Source: Actinotignum timonense (lineage in GTDB: Bacteria > Actinomycetota > Actinomycetes > Actinomycetales > Actinomycetaceae). Taken from it: a stretch of DNA of 64,000 nucleotides. The DNA is taken from contig NZ_LT706966.1 in assembly GCF_900155575.1 (NCBI RefSeq), forward strand, positions 1,051,492-1,115,491, written 5' to 3'. The notes below the pieces were generated by a model. It did no database searches. It saw only the letters and a program-made list of their open reading frames with translations, and was not told where the DNA came from. The position numbers and the translations under genes are program-made. Positions 24,088 to 33,092 of this stretch are shown piece after piece (position 1 is the first letter of the stretch; each line of letters starts with the position of its first letter).

Positions 24088-25487
24088 GAGAGTTCCTTTC
24101 CTTGGATCCTGGTTTGGGTTTGGGTGCGTTGGTCGATTCGTTTGAGTGCGGTCTCGAGAGCCTGGATGCGGGTGGTAGTGCGATCGATCTTCCGATCAAC
24201 CACCTCACTCGACTTCCCTTCATCGAGAATGCTTTGGCGTTCGATAACGAGGGAGGCGTTTTTCTCGATCAGGTTATCGCGCTCAAGGCGAAGCTCATCG
24301 CGGTAGTCGACTAGCTCGCTTGTGCCCATGCGAACTGCGCGGGCCGTCAGGTTCACCGTGTCTGCCCGTGCTCGTAGCTTCTCGCATTCGTTGTCGATGG
24401 CGGCGAAGTAGGCGCGCTGGGCCGGTGTTTTCCCGCGCGGTATCTTCCCCGCAATCAAAGCTGGGGGTGCGTTCACGGGGAGAGTGAAAAACGTATAGAG
24501 CTGCCGTGGGGTGATCTGGGTGTGGAACGAAAAGTCTTTCGTGTTGATGATGGTTAGCTCGGCACCGGCGTCGATGTAGAGCCGGTATGTGCCTCCGCTA
24601 TCAGAGATAGCGGAGGCGGGGAGTACGAGTGCGAGACTGCCGCGGGTGCCGGGAAGGAGTACCTCAATGGTGCCGTTCTCGCGGTGGTCGATGAGGTGTT
24701 TTTGGGCGACGTATTCGAAGACCTGGGTGCGCCCCAGGCGCGCGCGTAGCGCGGCTGGGGTGTAGGGTGCGCCGAGCTTTGCTCCGCGGATAGAGCGTTT
24801 TGTGCCAGGGAGCGTGAAGAGGACGTGTTGGCCTTTGGTTTCCATTTTGATACCGCGCGCGACGAGTTCGGTTTGGAATCCCTCCCAGGTAGCGGTCTCG
24901 CTAATGGCGGCGTCGATGAGGCGCCGCAGATCGTCTTTACGCGAGTCGCCACGCGCTTGGGCATAAAGGTCACCGATGTTGTTATCGCGTCCGTGTCCGC
25001 GCCTGTTCTTGATGACTGACAGACCGTGCTGACGGCATAGTTTGTCGGATAGCTCGCGGATGTCATAGACACGGGTCTTCGGACACCGCCAGCGCTTCCA
25101 GGTATCCCGATTGACGGGATTAAACAAGATGTGGTTGTGGATGTGGTCTTTATCCACATGCGTTGCCACTACGTAATCATGAGCGTCTCCTAACAGCTCG
25201 TGAATCAATTCCATTCCGATGTCGTGTGCCTCGTTGGCATCTACTTCTCCGGGCTTGAAAGATTGAATGAGGTGGTGGGCGAGAACGCTCCCAGGCCGGC
25301 CAACACTCTTATGGAACGATGCCTCGGCGTGGGTGGCCATGAAGCCTTTCGTGATATCTTCAGGCACCCACGACAGGCCCGCATTCGAAGAAACAAGAAG
25401 ATGCCCGTTGGTCTTGTATGCCTGGCATACATAGTCCACTGCCTTACCCAGCGTCGTCTTGATCTGGGTCAGTTTCGTCACCGCCAC
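24084..25487 (-). CDS. MobP-type relaxase (relaxase/mobilization nuclease family)
   Basis: A 467-residue DNA-nicking transesterase that starts conjugative transfer. The catalytic N-terminal domain keeps the HHL motif at 71-73 and the metal-binding three-His motif at 110-119 (THVDKDHIHNHILFN); Tyr19 in VDYVCQ is the likely nucleophile. Residues 190-345 hold a helper domain, and 350-460 are helical and charged. It overlaps mobC by 44 bases. It should nick at oriT, which I place in the hairpin-rich gap upstream of mobC. Confidence 0.92.
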   Translation of the reverse strand: MAVTKLTQIKTTLGKAVDYVCQAYKTNGHLLVSSNAGLSWVPEDITKGFMATHAEASFHKSVGRPGSVLAHHLIQSFKPGEVDANEAHDIGMELIHELLGDAHDYVVATHVDKDHIHNHILFNPVNRDTWKRWRCPKTRVYDIRELSDKLCRQHGLSVIKNRRGHGRDNNIGDLYAQARGDSRKDDLRRLIDAAISETATWEGFQTELVARGIKMETKGQHVLFTLPGTKRSIRGAKLGAPYTPAALRARLGRTQVFEYVAQKHLIDHRENGTIEVLLPGTRGSLALVLPASAISDSGGTYRLYIDAGAELTIINTKDFSFHTQITPRQLYTFFTLPVNAPPALIAGKIPRGKTPAQRAYFAAIDNECEKLRARADTVNLTARAVRMGTSELVDYRDELRLERDNLIEKNASLVIERQSILDEGKSSEVVDRKIDRTTTRIQALETALKRIDQRTQTQTRIQGKELS

Positions 25488-25836
25488 GGCCGCCTCCAGA
25501 GGTGAATCTTTCTATAAGCGTTCTGCTTTGTTCCATGAGTTTTCTGGCTGCCTCAACCTGCTCAAAAGACGCCACATGAGCAGAGTTCACGTTGCGTGCG
25601 ATTTGGTTGAGGTTCACGCCTAGCCTGTTCAGCTCTCTCAGGAGTGCTTCCGCTTGTGCGCCTCGGTCTGGCCTCGTTGGTATCGGCCGGCCGAGCAATA
25701 ATGTGCGCGTGAACGCAGAAAAGTTAGTGTGGCCCAGGGAGCGCATCCGCGCCTCCACCCGCATCCATTCTTCAGCGTCGAAATAGAGATGCTTCTCTAG
25801 ACGGCGCTTCCTCCCGGAGGATGGCGCGCCTTCCAC
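25444..25836 (-). CDS. MobC relaxosome protein
   Basis: A protein of about 130 residues. The core LYFDAEEWMRVEARMRSLGHTNFSAFTRTLLLG is a ribbon-helix-helix-like segment, followed by LLRELNRLGVNLNQIARNVN, the hallmark of MobC, which helps melt oriT for the relaxase. I prefer GTG 25836, because AAGGAGG lies five bases before it. An ATG at 25869 is in frame but sits directly against a TATAGT -10 box, so transcription would start inside that longer version. Confidence 0.88.
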   Translation of the reverse strand: MEGAPSSGRKRRLEKHLYFDAEEWMRVEARMRSLGHTNFSAFTRTLLLGRPIPTRPDRGAQAEALLRELNRLGVNLNQIARNVNSAHVASFEQVEAARKLMEQSRTLIERFTSGGGRGGDETDPDQDDAG

Positions 25837-25869
25837 GCTTTCCTCCTTAACGGGTTTGGGTGTCCCCAT

Positions 25870-25896
25870 ACTATATCAACCCGCGGCGGCGGGCAA
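25870..25896 (-). promoter_or_regulatory. Promoter of the mobC-relaxase operon
   Basis: On the minus strand TATAGT (25875-25870) is a near-perfect -10 box, with TTGCCC (25896-25891) 15 bases upstream as a poorly spaced -35. Transcription would start about 25863 and leave a leader of about 27 bases to GTG 25836. Confidence 0.5.
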
Positions 25897-25983
25897 GCGC
25901 AGTTGTATCCTCAAATGCTAAGCTTGCTAAGCCGGTCGGCTAGGACTAAAGTCACGGCCCGTAGGGGCGGCTTTTGTTCCTCG

Positions 25984-26123
25984 CCCCGTGAAAAGTTTTT
26001 CACGGGGTAGCCGGCCTGGCCAGCGGGAAAGATGCACGCCCGCGGCGTGTATTCCGCTAGCCAAGCGAAGCTTGGCGCCACGCAAAGCGTGGCATGGCGT
26101 GTGGACATTTCATGTCCACACGC
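25984..26123. other. Candidate oriT: tandem array of tight hairpins
   Basis: The 25870-26405 gap has no gene but four perfect inverted repeats in 140 bases: 25984-26007 (11-bp arms, CCCCGTGAAAA), 26060-26076 (GCCAAGC, loop GAA), 26077-26093 (GCCACGC, loop AAA) and 26097-26123 (12-bp arms, GCGTGTGGACAT, loop TTC). Three have three-base loops and are nearly contiguous. Position directly upstream of mobC/relaxase is where oriT normally lies. A further repeat (TCATTTTT/AAAAATGA) occurs near 26262-26283, and GGTGGTGGG-rich stretches run to about 26360. No nic site can be assigned by eye. Confidence 0.55.
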
Positions 26124-26405
26124 AGCCTGGACGGTCAGATGATTGTGGCGCGCCTGCCGTGCCATTATAGCATTATTTTGTGGTGTGGGATGGACGGAAA
26201 AGTGGTGCAGTCCAGCGCCGGCAGCGCACGTAGACGGGTAGCGTTTTTGGTGGTGGGTGGGTTCATTTTTTGTCACAAAAATGACACGCACTCCGGCGGT
26301 AAACGTGGTGGCGTTGGTGGTGGGCGCGCGGGGCGCGTGGGATGGAAGAGTGGTGGGTGGTAGTATTTTGTTTCGGGAACTTACGCCACACCGACAGGTA
26401 TTGAA

Positions 26406-26810
26406 GTGGTGGTTGTGGTGAGGAAGAAAATAGCGGCCTTGAAAGACAGCCCGCTGATCGCTCCGGATTACGCAAAGCTTGAAAAGCGCATCGGTGCGGT
26501 CTCGGATTTCGAGAAAAGGCTGGGTGAATTGCGCGAGCTGCGAGCAACGCTCGTGGACTTACGCGGCGCACTAGTTGAGTCAGGTTTGCCGGTCAAACAG
26601 ATCGTGCAAGCGTTCGCGCTTGATAATAATGAGCGCCGCCTTTTGCTCAAAAAATACCGCAATGCGGGCACGGAAAACGCCGGCACGGGCGGTGAAACTG
26701 AAACGGAAAATGACTCTATTAGCGGCGAGGATACCGCAGGGCAGTGCGACCGTGCCGATAGATGCGCGGGTGAAAATACCGGCTCGAGTGAACACTTCCA
26801 GCAAGACTAA
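26406..26810 (+). CDS. Small helical protein opposite the relaxosome operon
   Basis: A 134-residue protein, not recognised. Residues 18-85 are strongly helical and charged (LEKRIGAVSDFEKRLGELRELRATLVDLRGALVESG, then VKQIVQAFALDNNERRLLLKKY), consistent with a coiled coil plus a small DNA-binding or dimer domain. The tail is acidic and low-complexity. A TAGTAT box at 26361 could serve as -10, and AGG at 26396 precedes GTG 26406. It lies across the oriT candidate from mobC, so an oriT-binding or regulatory role is possible. Confidence 0.5.
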   Translation: MVVVVRKKIAALKDSPLIAPDYAKLEKRIGAVSDFEKRLGELRELRATLVDLRGALVESGLPVKQIVQAFALDNNERRLLLKKYRNAGTENAGTGGETETENDSISGEDTAGQCDRADRCAGENTGSSEHFQQD

Positions 26811-26826
26811 CGGAAGTTATAAGGTA

Positions 26827-26876
26827 AGGCCCGTACCGCGCGATGTGCGCGGTACGGGCCTCGTTTGGCTTGCTTT
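26827..26876. terminator. Bidirectional terminator between convergent genes
   Basis: AGGCCCGTACCGCGC at 26827-26841 pairs perfectly with 26847-26861 around GATGT. T-rich sequence follows on the plus side (TCGTTTGGCTTGCTTTTT). It separates the small helical gene from the convergent helicase gene. Confidence 0.8.
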
Positions 26877-29800
26877 TTATAGGTTTATTGTTTGCTGCTG
26901 GCTGCGTTTACCATCGCGCAGGCTGGCCGTGATTTCTTTGAGTTCTGCCTCCAGCGTGGCAAGTTTAGACTCACCTGACCAGCGCTCCTCCGTTTCGCTC
27001 CCGTAGCGCATTTTTTCGTGTTCGATATTGGCTTGGTATTCTTTCATCTTCTCAGGCAAACCATCGAGTTTGCCGATCATGTTCTCCAGCCGAACGAAAT
27101 AGTGGTAGTCCAGGCGCGGGATGGTGGTTCCTTTGAACTGCACCTCCACCGAGATATCTAGGCCGCTTTTATCGGGAAAATAGCGCCGATAGTATTCAAG
27201 CTGCTGAGCAAACGCTGCCGGCACGGCGACAAGGCCGTGCCCGTTACCTAAATATGATGTCGTGATACCGAACGCTATTTTTACGCCGTTGATCTCGATT
27301 TTAGGCAGGCTATAGACCGGATTCCACGAGATAGCCCCGCCCCCGCGCGAGCTGGCCGTGCGGAAAATATAGCTTGGCAGCGCGCTCAGAGCATCATTGA
27401 GGCGCGCCGCGGCGGCTTTCCGCTCCGTAACGATCTGTTCGTCAAACTTGATAACCGGGGTGGCCGGGTTTGCGAGGGTTTCTTGGATGCGAGTGAGTGC
27501 TTCACCGTAGCGATCCAGGAACATACCCGTGGTTCCTAAGAGCCTTAAGTTTGAGCTGATGTTGGCGTTTTTTGTGCGCCAAGCAGCCCGCTCATTCTTC
27601 AAGCCTTGGATCTGGTTTTTCAAATCAACCGACCGCATGAGCATTTGGTCTCCGGAGGCGATAGCTTTCGTTTCCGCATACGACATCTGGCGTTCGGCGA
27701 GATCTTCGATGGTGCGGCCCGTATATTTCCCGGTCATGACCTGGCCAATAAACGCGGCTTTCCGCTCCAAGGTCTGCCACTTCATGGTATCCAGACTTTT
27801 CAGGGTGCAGTAGCGGTATTCGGCGACCTCACTGTTTTGGTTTTTCTGGCGGAAGACCCGCCCATTCCTTTGAATATGATCAGCCGGCCGCCAGGGCACA
27901 TCAACATGATGGATAGCCACCGCCCGGGTTTGGATGTTGGCACCGGTGCCGAGTTTTTCGGTCGAACCAATTAATATTTGGATGGAGCCGGAGCGGGCGC
28001 GCTTGTAGAGCGCGTCGCGCTCAAGCGTGTTTTTCGCTTCATGAACGAAGGCTACAGCACTCTCTGGCACGCCTTTCTCGACCAAGAGCCGCTTGAGTTC
28101 GTGGTACATGTCGAAGCTGCCGTCTGTTTTTGGGGTGCCTTTATCGCAGAAAACAATCTGCAAGGCCCCGCGCGTGGGCGAGACTTCCCCGGTCTCATCC
28201 AGATACTCGTTGTCTTTGTTCTCGTTCCACACCCGGCAGACATTGTCAGCCACCACATCGACTTTCTGGTGGGTAATAGTCTCGGTGTCGACGCCGTTGA
28301 GCGCTGAGATGTTCTTGTCGGTGAACAGGCGGTAGTCGGTCGCAAACGTGATCCCATCATTCGTGAGGCACAAATAGTTGTCTTCTGTTGGGCTGACCAT
28401 GCCGGCTTTGATCGCGGTTTCGCGTTCCTCCAAGCGCTCCCGAAATTCTTCCATCGGGCCGCCCAAATCAATCTCCAGGGTCTCGGCGCGCCGCTCCCCA
28501 TCACTACGGGTTTTAATCTCGGGAAGATTGAGGCCGAGTTCGCTAGTGAGCTTGACGTCGGCAAACGTCTGCCACATCGAGAGCAGCTCCGGCAAGTTAC
28601 TGAAGGTTGTGAAGCGTTGTTTGACGACATAGCCCCCGCCCGCGTTCATTTCCACCGCAGTGGAGGCGGAGGCGAACTGGCGCGCCCAGGCAGTGAAGTC
28701 CCCGACGCCAGCACCGGCCAAGATGTCGGGGCGTAGGTAGTGCATCATCACCCACATCTCGCCCATCGAGTTCGCTACCGGGGTGGCGGTTGCGAGCGTA
28801 CAAATACGCTCTCTTCCCTGGGAGCGTAGGTAGCTGATTATCATGTCGAGGTCGAGGGCACGCGAAGACGTGCCGCCAAGCAGGCCCGCGAATTTCTCCG
28901 CGCCTTTGACGGGCAGGTTTTTGTAGGCGTGGGCTTCGTCGACGACGAGATAGTCGACGCCGAGAGACTCAAACGAGAGCAGAGAATCATCGTGCTGGCT
29001 GGCCGCGTCGTTGATCTCGCGCTTAATTGACGCTTCGCTCTCAAGCATTTTGCTCTCCAGCTTCGAGATAGAGACATCGCCGGATTGAGCGGCTTCGAAA
29101 GCAATACGGGCACGGGTCTCGTCGAGCTTGGTCTGCTCGTAGACTTTGATGGTTTCTTTACCCAGGGGGAGCTGGCCGAAGGCATAGTGGGAGCAGATGA
29201 TCGCATCCCAATTACCCATCCTTGCGCGGGCGAAAAACTCAGCCTTATTGGCCTTGGAGATGTCTTCACTCTCGAGCGTGAGCAGGCGTGCGGCCGGGTA
29301 GGCGGCTAGCCATTCGCTCCTGAATTGGCCCACCAAATGGTTCGGGACGACGACGAGGGGTTTGGTGACGAGTCCGAGTCGGTGTTGTTCCATGACCGCG
29401 CAGACCATTGCCAGGGTTTTCCCGGCTCCGACCTCGTGGAATAGCCCGCACGTGGGTTCATAGAGCATGCGGGCGATAGCGGTTTTTTGGTGGTCATAAA
29501 GCTGGATTGAGGAAGACAGACCGGGTAGGGTGAGGCCACTACCGATGTCGGTGTAATCGCGGCCCACTAGCGAGTTGAAGCGCTCGTTGTAGATTTGGAC
29601 GAGGCGCTCGGTGCGGGTGGCGTCAGCGAAGACCCATTCTTTGAAGTGGTCTTCGATTTCTTTGCCTTTCGCCACGGCCGCGGCCGTGGCCGCCATATCC
29701 ACTAGTTTCCGGTTTTTGTTATCGGGATCGGTATATGTGACCTCAATAGTGTTCGCGTTCAAAAGCTTGGTGAAGATGTCAGAGGCCCGCATGCTTGTTG

Positions 29801-32696
29801 TACCCCACCGTGTTTCTTGCTCATAAGAGCGGGACTGGGCACCACTCAAGTTCACGGAGTATGCGCCGTCCTTCGTGAGCGTGAGGCTCGGGCGGCCGTC
29901 ATCAAGCAGTTCGCGCAGGAATTGCTGATAGTCGCGGATCGGGATCCAGCTCGCTCCAATACTCGGGGTGATGTCGGTGAAGTCAATAGGCTCAGGCATG
30001 ACTTTCTCCAACGCCTCAACATTTGGCGCGTATTGGGGGTCGGTTTGAGTAGCAGAGCGCGCCGCGGCAAGTTTTTCACGTACGTTGCCCGAGAGATATT
30101 CGGGGGCGCGGGTAAGAGCGCCGGTTTCGGGGTCGAGGAATGCTAGGCCCTCCTCGATGAGCTGACCGCCAATAACTTCTTCTCGGAAGCCTAGGAGGTA
30201 GTGCATGTAGGGCAGGTCGATACCGCCGGTTTGCTCCAGGCTCATCGCAAGCGCTTCGCGGGTCGTTTGTGCGCCTTTAGGCGTATAGGGCGCATAAAGC
30301 TGGCGCGAGGAGAGAATATCGGCGGGGGTGGCGCGCTCTGTCTCGTCATCCCATTTCTCGAGAGCAAACAGTAACGCGTGGCGGGGGTCTTTCTTCAAGA
30401 CTCGGACGGCTTGCGGGTAGGTCACCCGCAAGACTTCTTCGCCGTTTTTATCTATTCGGATGCTTTTCGTATTCCGATTCAGTGCGCCATATTCTGCCAC
30501 ATAGGTTTCATAGGCGGTGCGGGTTTGGGTGCGTAGTACCTCGAGTCCGACGTCGGCGGCCGGGGCGGTTTCTTCGGCGCTAACAAGCCTAGAGACAAGC
30601 GTGAACAGCTCATATAAGCGGTGGGTCTCTGTTACGTATTTCTTCGCTAGGCGCACGCTCTCCCACTCCCCGCTAGCGGCGAGGCGTTCCATGCCTTGAG
30701 GAGTGGGACGCAAAGAACCAGCAACCATGCCCTCCTCGAGCGGGGCGGAGAGCGTTTCGGCGTCGATCTCAATAACCTGCGGGCTATATGCAAGACGCTC
30801 GGGCAGATCAGTAAATACGCGGGTGAGAGCAGCACTGAGATCACTAGCGACGTCGGCGGGCGTCTTCTTACCTTGTTGTACAGTGAGCACGTCGCGCCCA
30901 CCCATCCCGCTCCCGGCTTCAAGCTCGCCAAGAAGATTGGCCGGGTGGTCAAGGAAATAGTTATTGAGCGCAAACGTCGCAGTACTTCCGTCTTTACGGG
31001 GTAGGCGCACGGGGTGGGTGTGTTCCCACGTGAACTCTTGCGGGGTATCGCCTGGGGTGCGTTTGCGGAAGATCAACAGGTCGCTAGCAACGCTTGTTCC
31101 GGCAGCCTCACTGTGAGCACCATTAGGTAAACGTATAGCGGCAACTAGGTCTGCGCGCTCATACAGGTCGCGGCGTGCAGCCGGGTTTTTTGCGTCTAGG
31201 GTGTAGGTGGAGGTGATGAGCGCCGCATACCCGCCAGGCTTGAGCAGATCCAAGGATTTGATGATGAAGTGGTTGTGCATCGAGTGCCGGCCCGGGTTAT
31301 GGGCCGGGTCGAATAGTGCGACGTCAGCGAAGGGCACGTTACCTACCGCCACATCAAAAACAGGCGGGAGCGTGGTAGTTTCGAAGCCTTCAGGGCGGAT
31401 GGTGTCGCTGGGAGCGAGGAGCTGGGCCAGGCGTGCAGCCGTGCTGTCAAGCTCGATGCCGGTCATGGTGAGGTTGTTGGGTGCGTGGGCGATGAAATGC
31501 CCGATACCACACCCCGGCTCGAGTCCCGCACCGCTTTCAACGCCGGCACCTTTGAGTGCATCCCAAATAGCCGTGACATATTCAATGTGCGTGTAGTGGG
31601 CATTGACGACGCTTCGCCGCGCAGCCTTATAGCCCTCCTGCCCGAGAAGATCGTGGAGGCGGGCGCGTGCGGCGCTCCACTGTGTTTTGGTTTCGTCGAA
31701 GACTTCTCCAAGACCACCCCACCCACTAAAGAGCGCGACCTGCTCGAGGTCACGCTCGGTTAGCCCGCCCTGCTCGGCTAGCTCGAGCGCCCGAATATTA
31801 GCGGACACGCGGGCACGCACGCCCGTGATCGTATCTTGTGGCCGCGTGCGTAGATGAGGTGGGTCTACCAGCACTCCTCGATCTCGGAGGGCGTTGTCGG
31901 GTTCTCCCATTCGATTGGCGGGTTCTGGGCTTGCCACTGGGCCACCCAGGCCGGACACTTGCGATCCGGGGTTGATTTCATCGACTGCATCGAGGTGAAC
32001 ATGTCGATGATCTCCCCTCGCATCTTGCCCGTATCCTCCATTGCCTGCCAGGCCAGATGGAAGAGCGCCGGTTCGCCCGATCTCGGCTTCCCCGTCACTT
32101 TCTCCAGGGGGACGTGTGCCACTTGGTAGGACTCGATCCAGAAGCCTTCCCTGATCAAATCGTCCAAGGTCATCGTCAATCCCTCGATCCGCACCACCAG
32201 ACCGCGCCGGAATACTCGCAGTAGTGCCTCGGTCAAGGTTTCCTTCATCCGCGGGACGTACAGCTCCTCGTAATTCTCCTGATCGGTCAGAAACTCGTAA
32301 GGCACGTCCACTCCTATCCAGTCCCAATCCAGTGGGAAGAGTTCCCACGTCTCTACCTCGGCGTTCGGGTAGTAGTTCGGGGGTAGATACGTCTCCATCT
32401 CGAGGAAGAATTTGCGGGCCACGTCCCACTCGCTCGGATTGTTTAGCGCCCAGCGCCTCCACACTTCCCTCGTCTGGAGTGGTTCGCCGGCGTCCCTCGG
32501 GTCGATCAACATCGTTGTTCCTTTCTTGTGTTAGCCCCATGAGAGCGTCTAAGTCAAAAGCAAGCTGGCTAGGCGCAGGCGTCACCTTGCGCCTTTTACT
32601 GGCTTTCCGGTTCCCAGAATACCCTCCATATGGCGGTATATCCATATCTCCATACGCTTGTTTTGGTGTGGAAGTGTTTTTCGGGCTGTTGTCCAT
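26877..32696 (-). CDS. Giant DNA methylase-SNF2/DEAD helicase protein of the ICE
   Basis: A frame of up to 1939 residues, typical of large conjugative elements. Around 390-560 is a methylase-like domain: SAM motif LEPGCGIGHF near 392 and GNVPF near 452 in place of NPPY, so activity is doubtful. Around 1080-1300 is the first helicase lobe (Walker A VGAGKT near 1090, DEAH in VVDEAHAYKNL near 1250). The second lobe ends with motif VI GRVFRQ near 1612. The C-terminal 250 residues are helical. A ribosome site (AAGGA) fits the ATG at 32696, but residues 62-277 are Arg/Gly/Asp-rich and overlap a better-looking frame (31865-32512), so the true start may lie after 31865. Such proteins are thought to process or protect incoming ICE DNA. 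Confidence 0.85.
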   Translation of the reverse strand: MDNSPKNTSTPKQAYGDMDIPPYGGYSGNRKASKRRKVTPAPSQLAFDLDALMGLTQERNNDVDRPEGRRRTTPDEGSVEALGAKQSERVGRGPQILPRDGDVSTPELLPERRGRDVGTLPTGLGLDRSGRALRVSDRSGELRGAVRPADEGNLDRGTTASIPARSGGADRGIDDDLGRFDQGRLLDRVLPSGTRPPGESDGEAEIGRTGALPSGLAGNGGYGQDARGDHRHVHLDAVDEINPGSQVSGLGGPVASPEPANRMGEPDNALRDRGVLVDPPHLRTRPQDTITGVRARVSANIRALELAEQGGLTERDLEQVALFSGWGGLGEVFDETKTQWSAARARLHDLLGQEGYKAARRSVVNAHYTHIEYVTAIWDALKGAGVESGAGLEPGCGIGHFIAHAPNNLTMTGIELDSTAARLAQLLAPSDTIRPEGFETTTLPPVFDVAVGNVPFADVALFDPAHNPGRHSMHNHFIIKSLDLLKPGGYAALITSTYTLDAKNPAARRDLYERADLVAAIRLPNGAHSEAAGTSVASDLLIFRKRTPGDTPQEFTWEHTHPVRLPRKDGSTATFALNNYFLDHPANLLGELEAGSGMGGRDVLTVQQGKKTPADVASDLSAALTRVFTDLPERLAYSPQVIEIDAETLSAPLEEGMVAGSLRPTPQGMERLAASGEWESVRLAKKYVTETHRLYELFTLVSRLVSAEETAPAADVGLEVLRTQTRTAYETYVAEYGALNRNTKSIRIDKNGEEVLRVTYPQAVRVLKKDPRHALLFALEKWDDETERATPADILSSRQLYAPYTPKGAQTTREALAMSLEQTGGIDLPYMHYLLGFREEVIGGQLIEEGLAFLDPETGALTRAPEYLSGNVREKLAAARSATQTDPQYAPNVEALEKVMPEPIDFTDITPSIGASWIPIRDYQQFLRELLDDGRPSLTLTKDGAYSVNLSGAQSRSYEQETRWGTTSMRASDIFTKLLNANTIEVTYTDPDNKNRKLVDMAATAAAVAKGKEIEDHFKEWVFADATRTERLVQIYNERFNSLVGRDYTDIGSGLTLPGLSSSIQLYDHQKTAIARMLYEPTCGLFHEVGAGKTLAMVCAVMEQHRLGLVTKPLVVVPNHLVGQFRSEWLAAYPAARLLTLESEDISKANKAEFFARARMGNWDAIICSHYAFGQLPLGKETIKVYEQTKLDETRARIAFEAAQSGDVSISKLESKMLESEASIKREINDAASQHDDSLLSFESLGVDYLVVDEAHAYKNLPVKGAEKFAGLLGGTSSRALDLDMIISYLRSQGRERICTLATATPVANSMGEMWVMMHYLRPDILAGAGVGDFTAWARQFASASTAVEMNAGGGYVVKQRFTTFSNLPELLSMWQTFADVKLTSELGLNLPEIKTRSDGERRAETLEIDLGGPMEEFRERLEERETAIKAGMVSPTEDNYLCLTNDGITFATDYRLFTDKNISALNGVDTETITHQKVDVVADNVCRVWNENKDNEYLDETGEVSPTRGALQIVFCDKGTPKTDGSFDMYHELKRLLVEKGVPESAVAFVHEAKNTLERDALYKRARSGSIQILIGSTEKLGTGANIQTRAVAIHHVDVPWRPADHIQRNGRVFRQKNQNSEVAEYRYCTLKSLDTMKWQTLERKAAFIGQVMTGKYTGRTIEDLAERQMSYAETKAIASGDQMLMRSVDLKNQIQGLKNERAAWRTKNANISSNLRLLGTTGMFLDRYGEALTRIQETLANPATPVIKFDEQIVTERKAAAARLNDALSALPSYIFRTASSRGGGAISWNPVYSLPKIEINGVKIAFGITTSYLGNGHGLVAVPAAFAQQLEYYRRYFPDKSGLDISVEVQFKGTTIPRLDYHYFVRLENMIGKLDGLPEKMKEYQANIEHEKMRYGSETEERWSGESKLATLEAELKEITASLRDGKRSQQQTINL
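31865..32512 (-). CDS. Gene nested in the helicase frame, unknown function
   Basis: A 215-residue frame on the same strand, shifted +1 relative to the helicase frame. It looks genuinely coding: third positions are mostly G or C, composition is balanced with many Trp, Tyr, Phe and Glu (for example LPPNYYPNAEVETW and FPLDWDWIGVDVPYEF), and AAAGGAAC lies six bases before its ATG. In contrast the helicase frame here reads as low-complexity Arg/Gly/Asp. No family is recognised and there are no membrane segments. The stop at 31865 lies just before the helicase frame starts to look conserved. Either this is a separate upstream gene with the helicase starting later, or both frames are used. Confidence 0.65.
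   Translation of the reverse strand: MLIDPRDAGEPLQTREVWRRWALNNPSEWDVARKFFLEMETYLPPNYYPNAEVETWELFPLDWDWIGVDVPYEFLTDQENYEELYVPRMKETLTEALLRVFRRGLVVRIEGLTMTLDDLIREGFWIESYQVAHVPLEKVTGKPRSGEPALFHLAWQAMEDTGKMRGEIIDMFTSMQSMKSTPDRKCPAWVAQWQAQNPPIEWENPTTPSEIEECW
32625..32654. promoter_or_regulatory. Operator-like TCCATA repeats, 8-bp period (helicase side)
   Basis: TCCATA occurs at 32625, 32641 and 32649, that is at multiples of 8 bases in one orientation. The same pair with 8-base spacing recurs at 33088/33096 at the start of the small RHH gene. Tandem 7-8 bp repeats are typical sites for ribbon-helix-helix repressors. The site lies upstream of the nested gene and inside the longest helicase frame. 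Confidence 0.45.
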
Positions 32697-32734
32697 TGTT
32701 GTCCTTGAGGATGAGGGGGTGGATTAAATAGGGG

Positions 32735-32765
32735 TGGCGCCACCCAAGGGGTGGCGCCATTTTTG
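32735..32765 (+). terminator. Terminator-like hairpin in the gap 32697-32909
   Basis: TGGCGCCACCC at 32735-32745 pairs perfectly with 32749-32759 around AAG and is followed by TTTTT on the plus strand. No rightward gene is visible here, so it may work on both strands, ending the RHH transcript. Nothing else is apparent in the gap. Confidence 0.55.
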
Positions 32766-32909
32766 TGCCTCAAGGGGTCGGCTCAAAACAAAAGGAAAAA
32801 TTATTGGAGGGCCGGGCTTCTAAGTCGCGCGTTCTCCAGCTCGCGGCCATCCAATATGGTCGCCCAGTGTGTGAGGTGGGCTGCTTCCATTACCAGCCAG
32901 CCTCAACAG

Positions 32910-33092
32910 TTACTGTTCTTGGTTTTCTATCTCTTCGAGGTAGTTTTCCAGGGCAGTAACAATCAGGGCGGTCAGGGTTGTTTCCTTGATGACTGCAAGG
33001 ATTTGCAGCTTCTTGGCAAGGAGGCCCGGACAGTTAAAGTGTACGTCTTTTGGGCCGGTGTCTTTAAGGCCCGCGAACATGCTCATATCCAT
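32910..33092 (-). CDS. Small ribbon-helix-helix-like protein
   Basis: A 60-residue protein. The part VHFNCPGLLAKKLQILAVIKETTLTALIVTALENYLEE has the strand-helix-helix pattern of CopG/Arc-type repressors or plasmid partition partners. The tail is acidic. The ribosome site is weak. Its start codon overlaps the TCCATA repeat pair at 33088-33101, which is also present near 32641, suggesting self-repression and control of the helicase region. Confidence 0.6.
   Translation of the reverse strand: MDMSMFAGLKDTGPKDVHFNCPGLLAKKLQILAVIKETTLTALIVTALENYLEEIENQEQ

Noticed and set aside
26263-26571. 102-codon minus-strand frame over the 26406-26810 gene start
   Set aside because: Arg/His/Pro-rich shadow without start signal; the plus-strand frame has a coherent helical protein.
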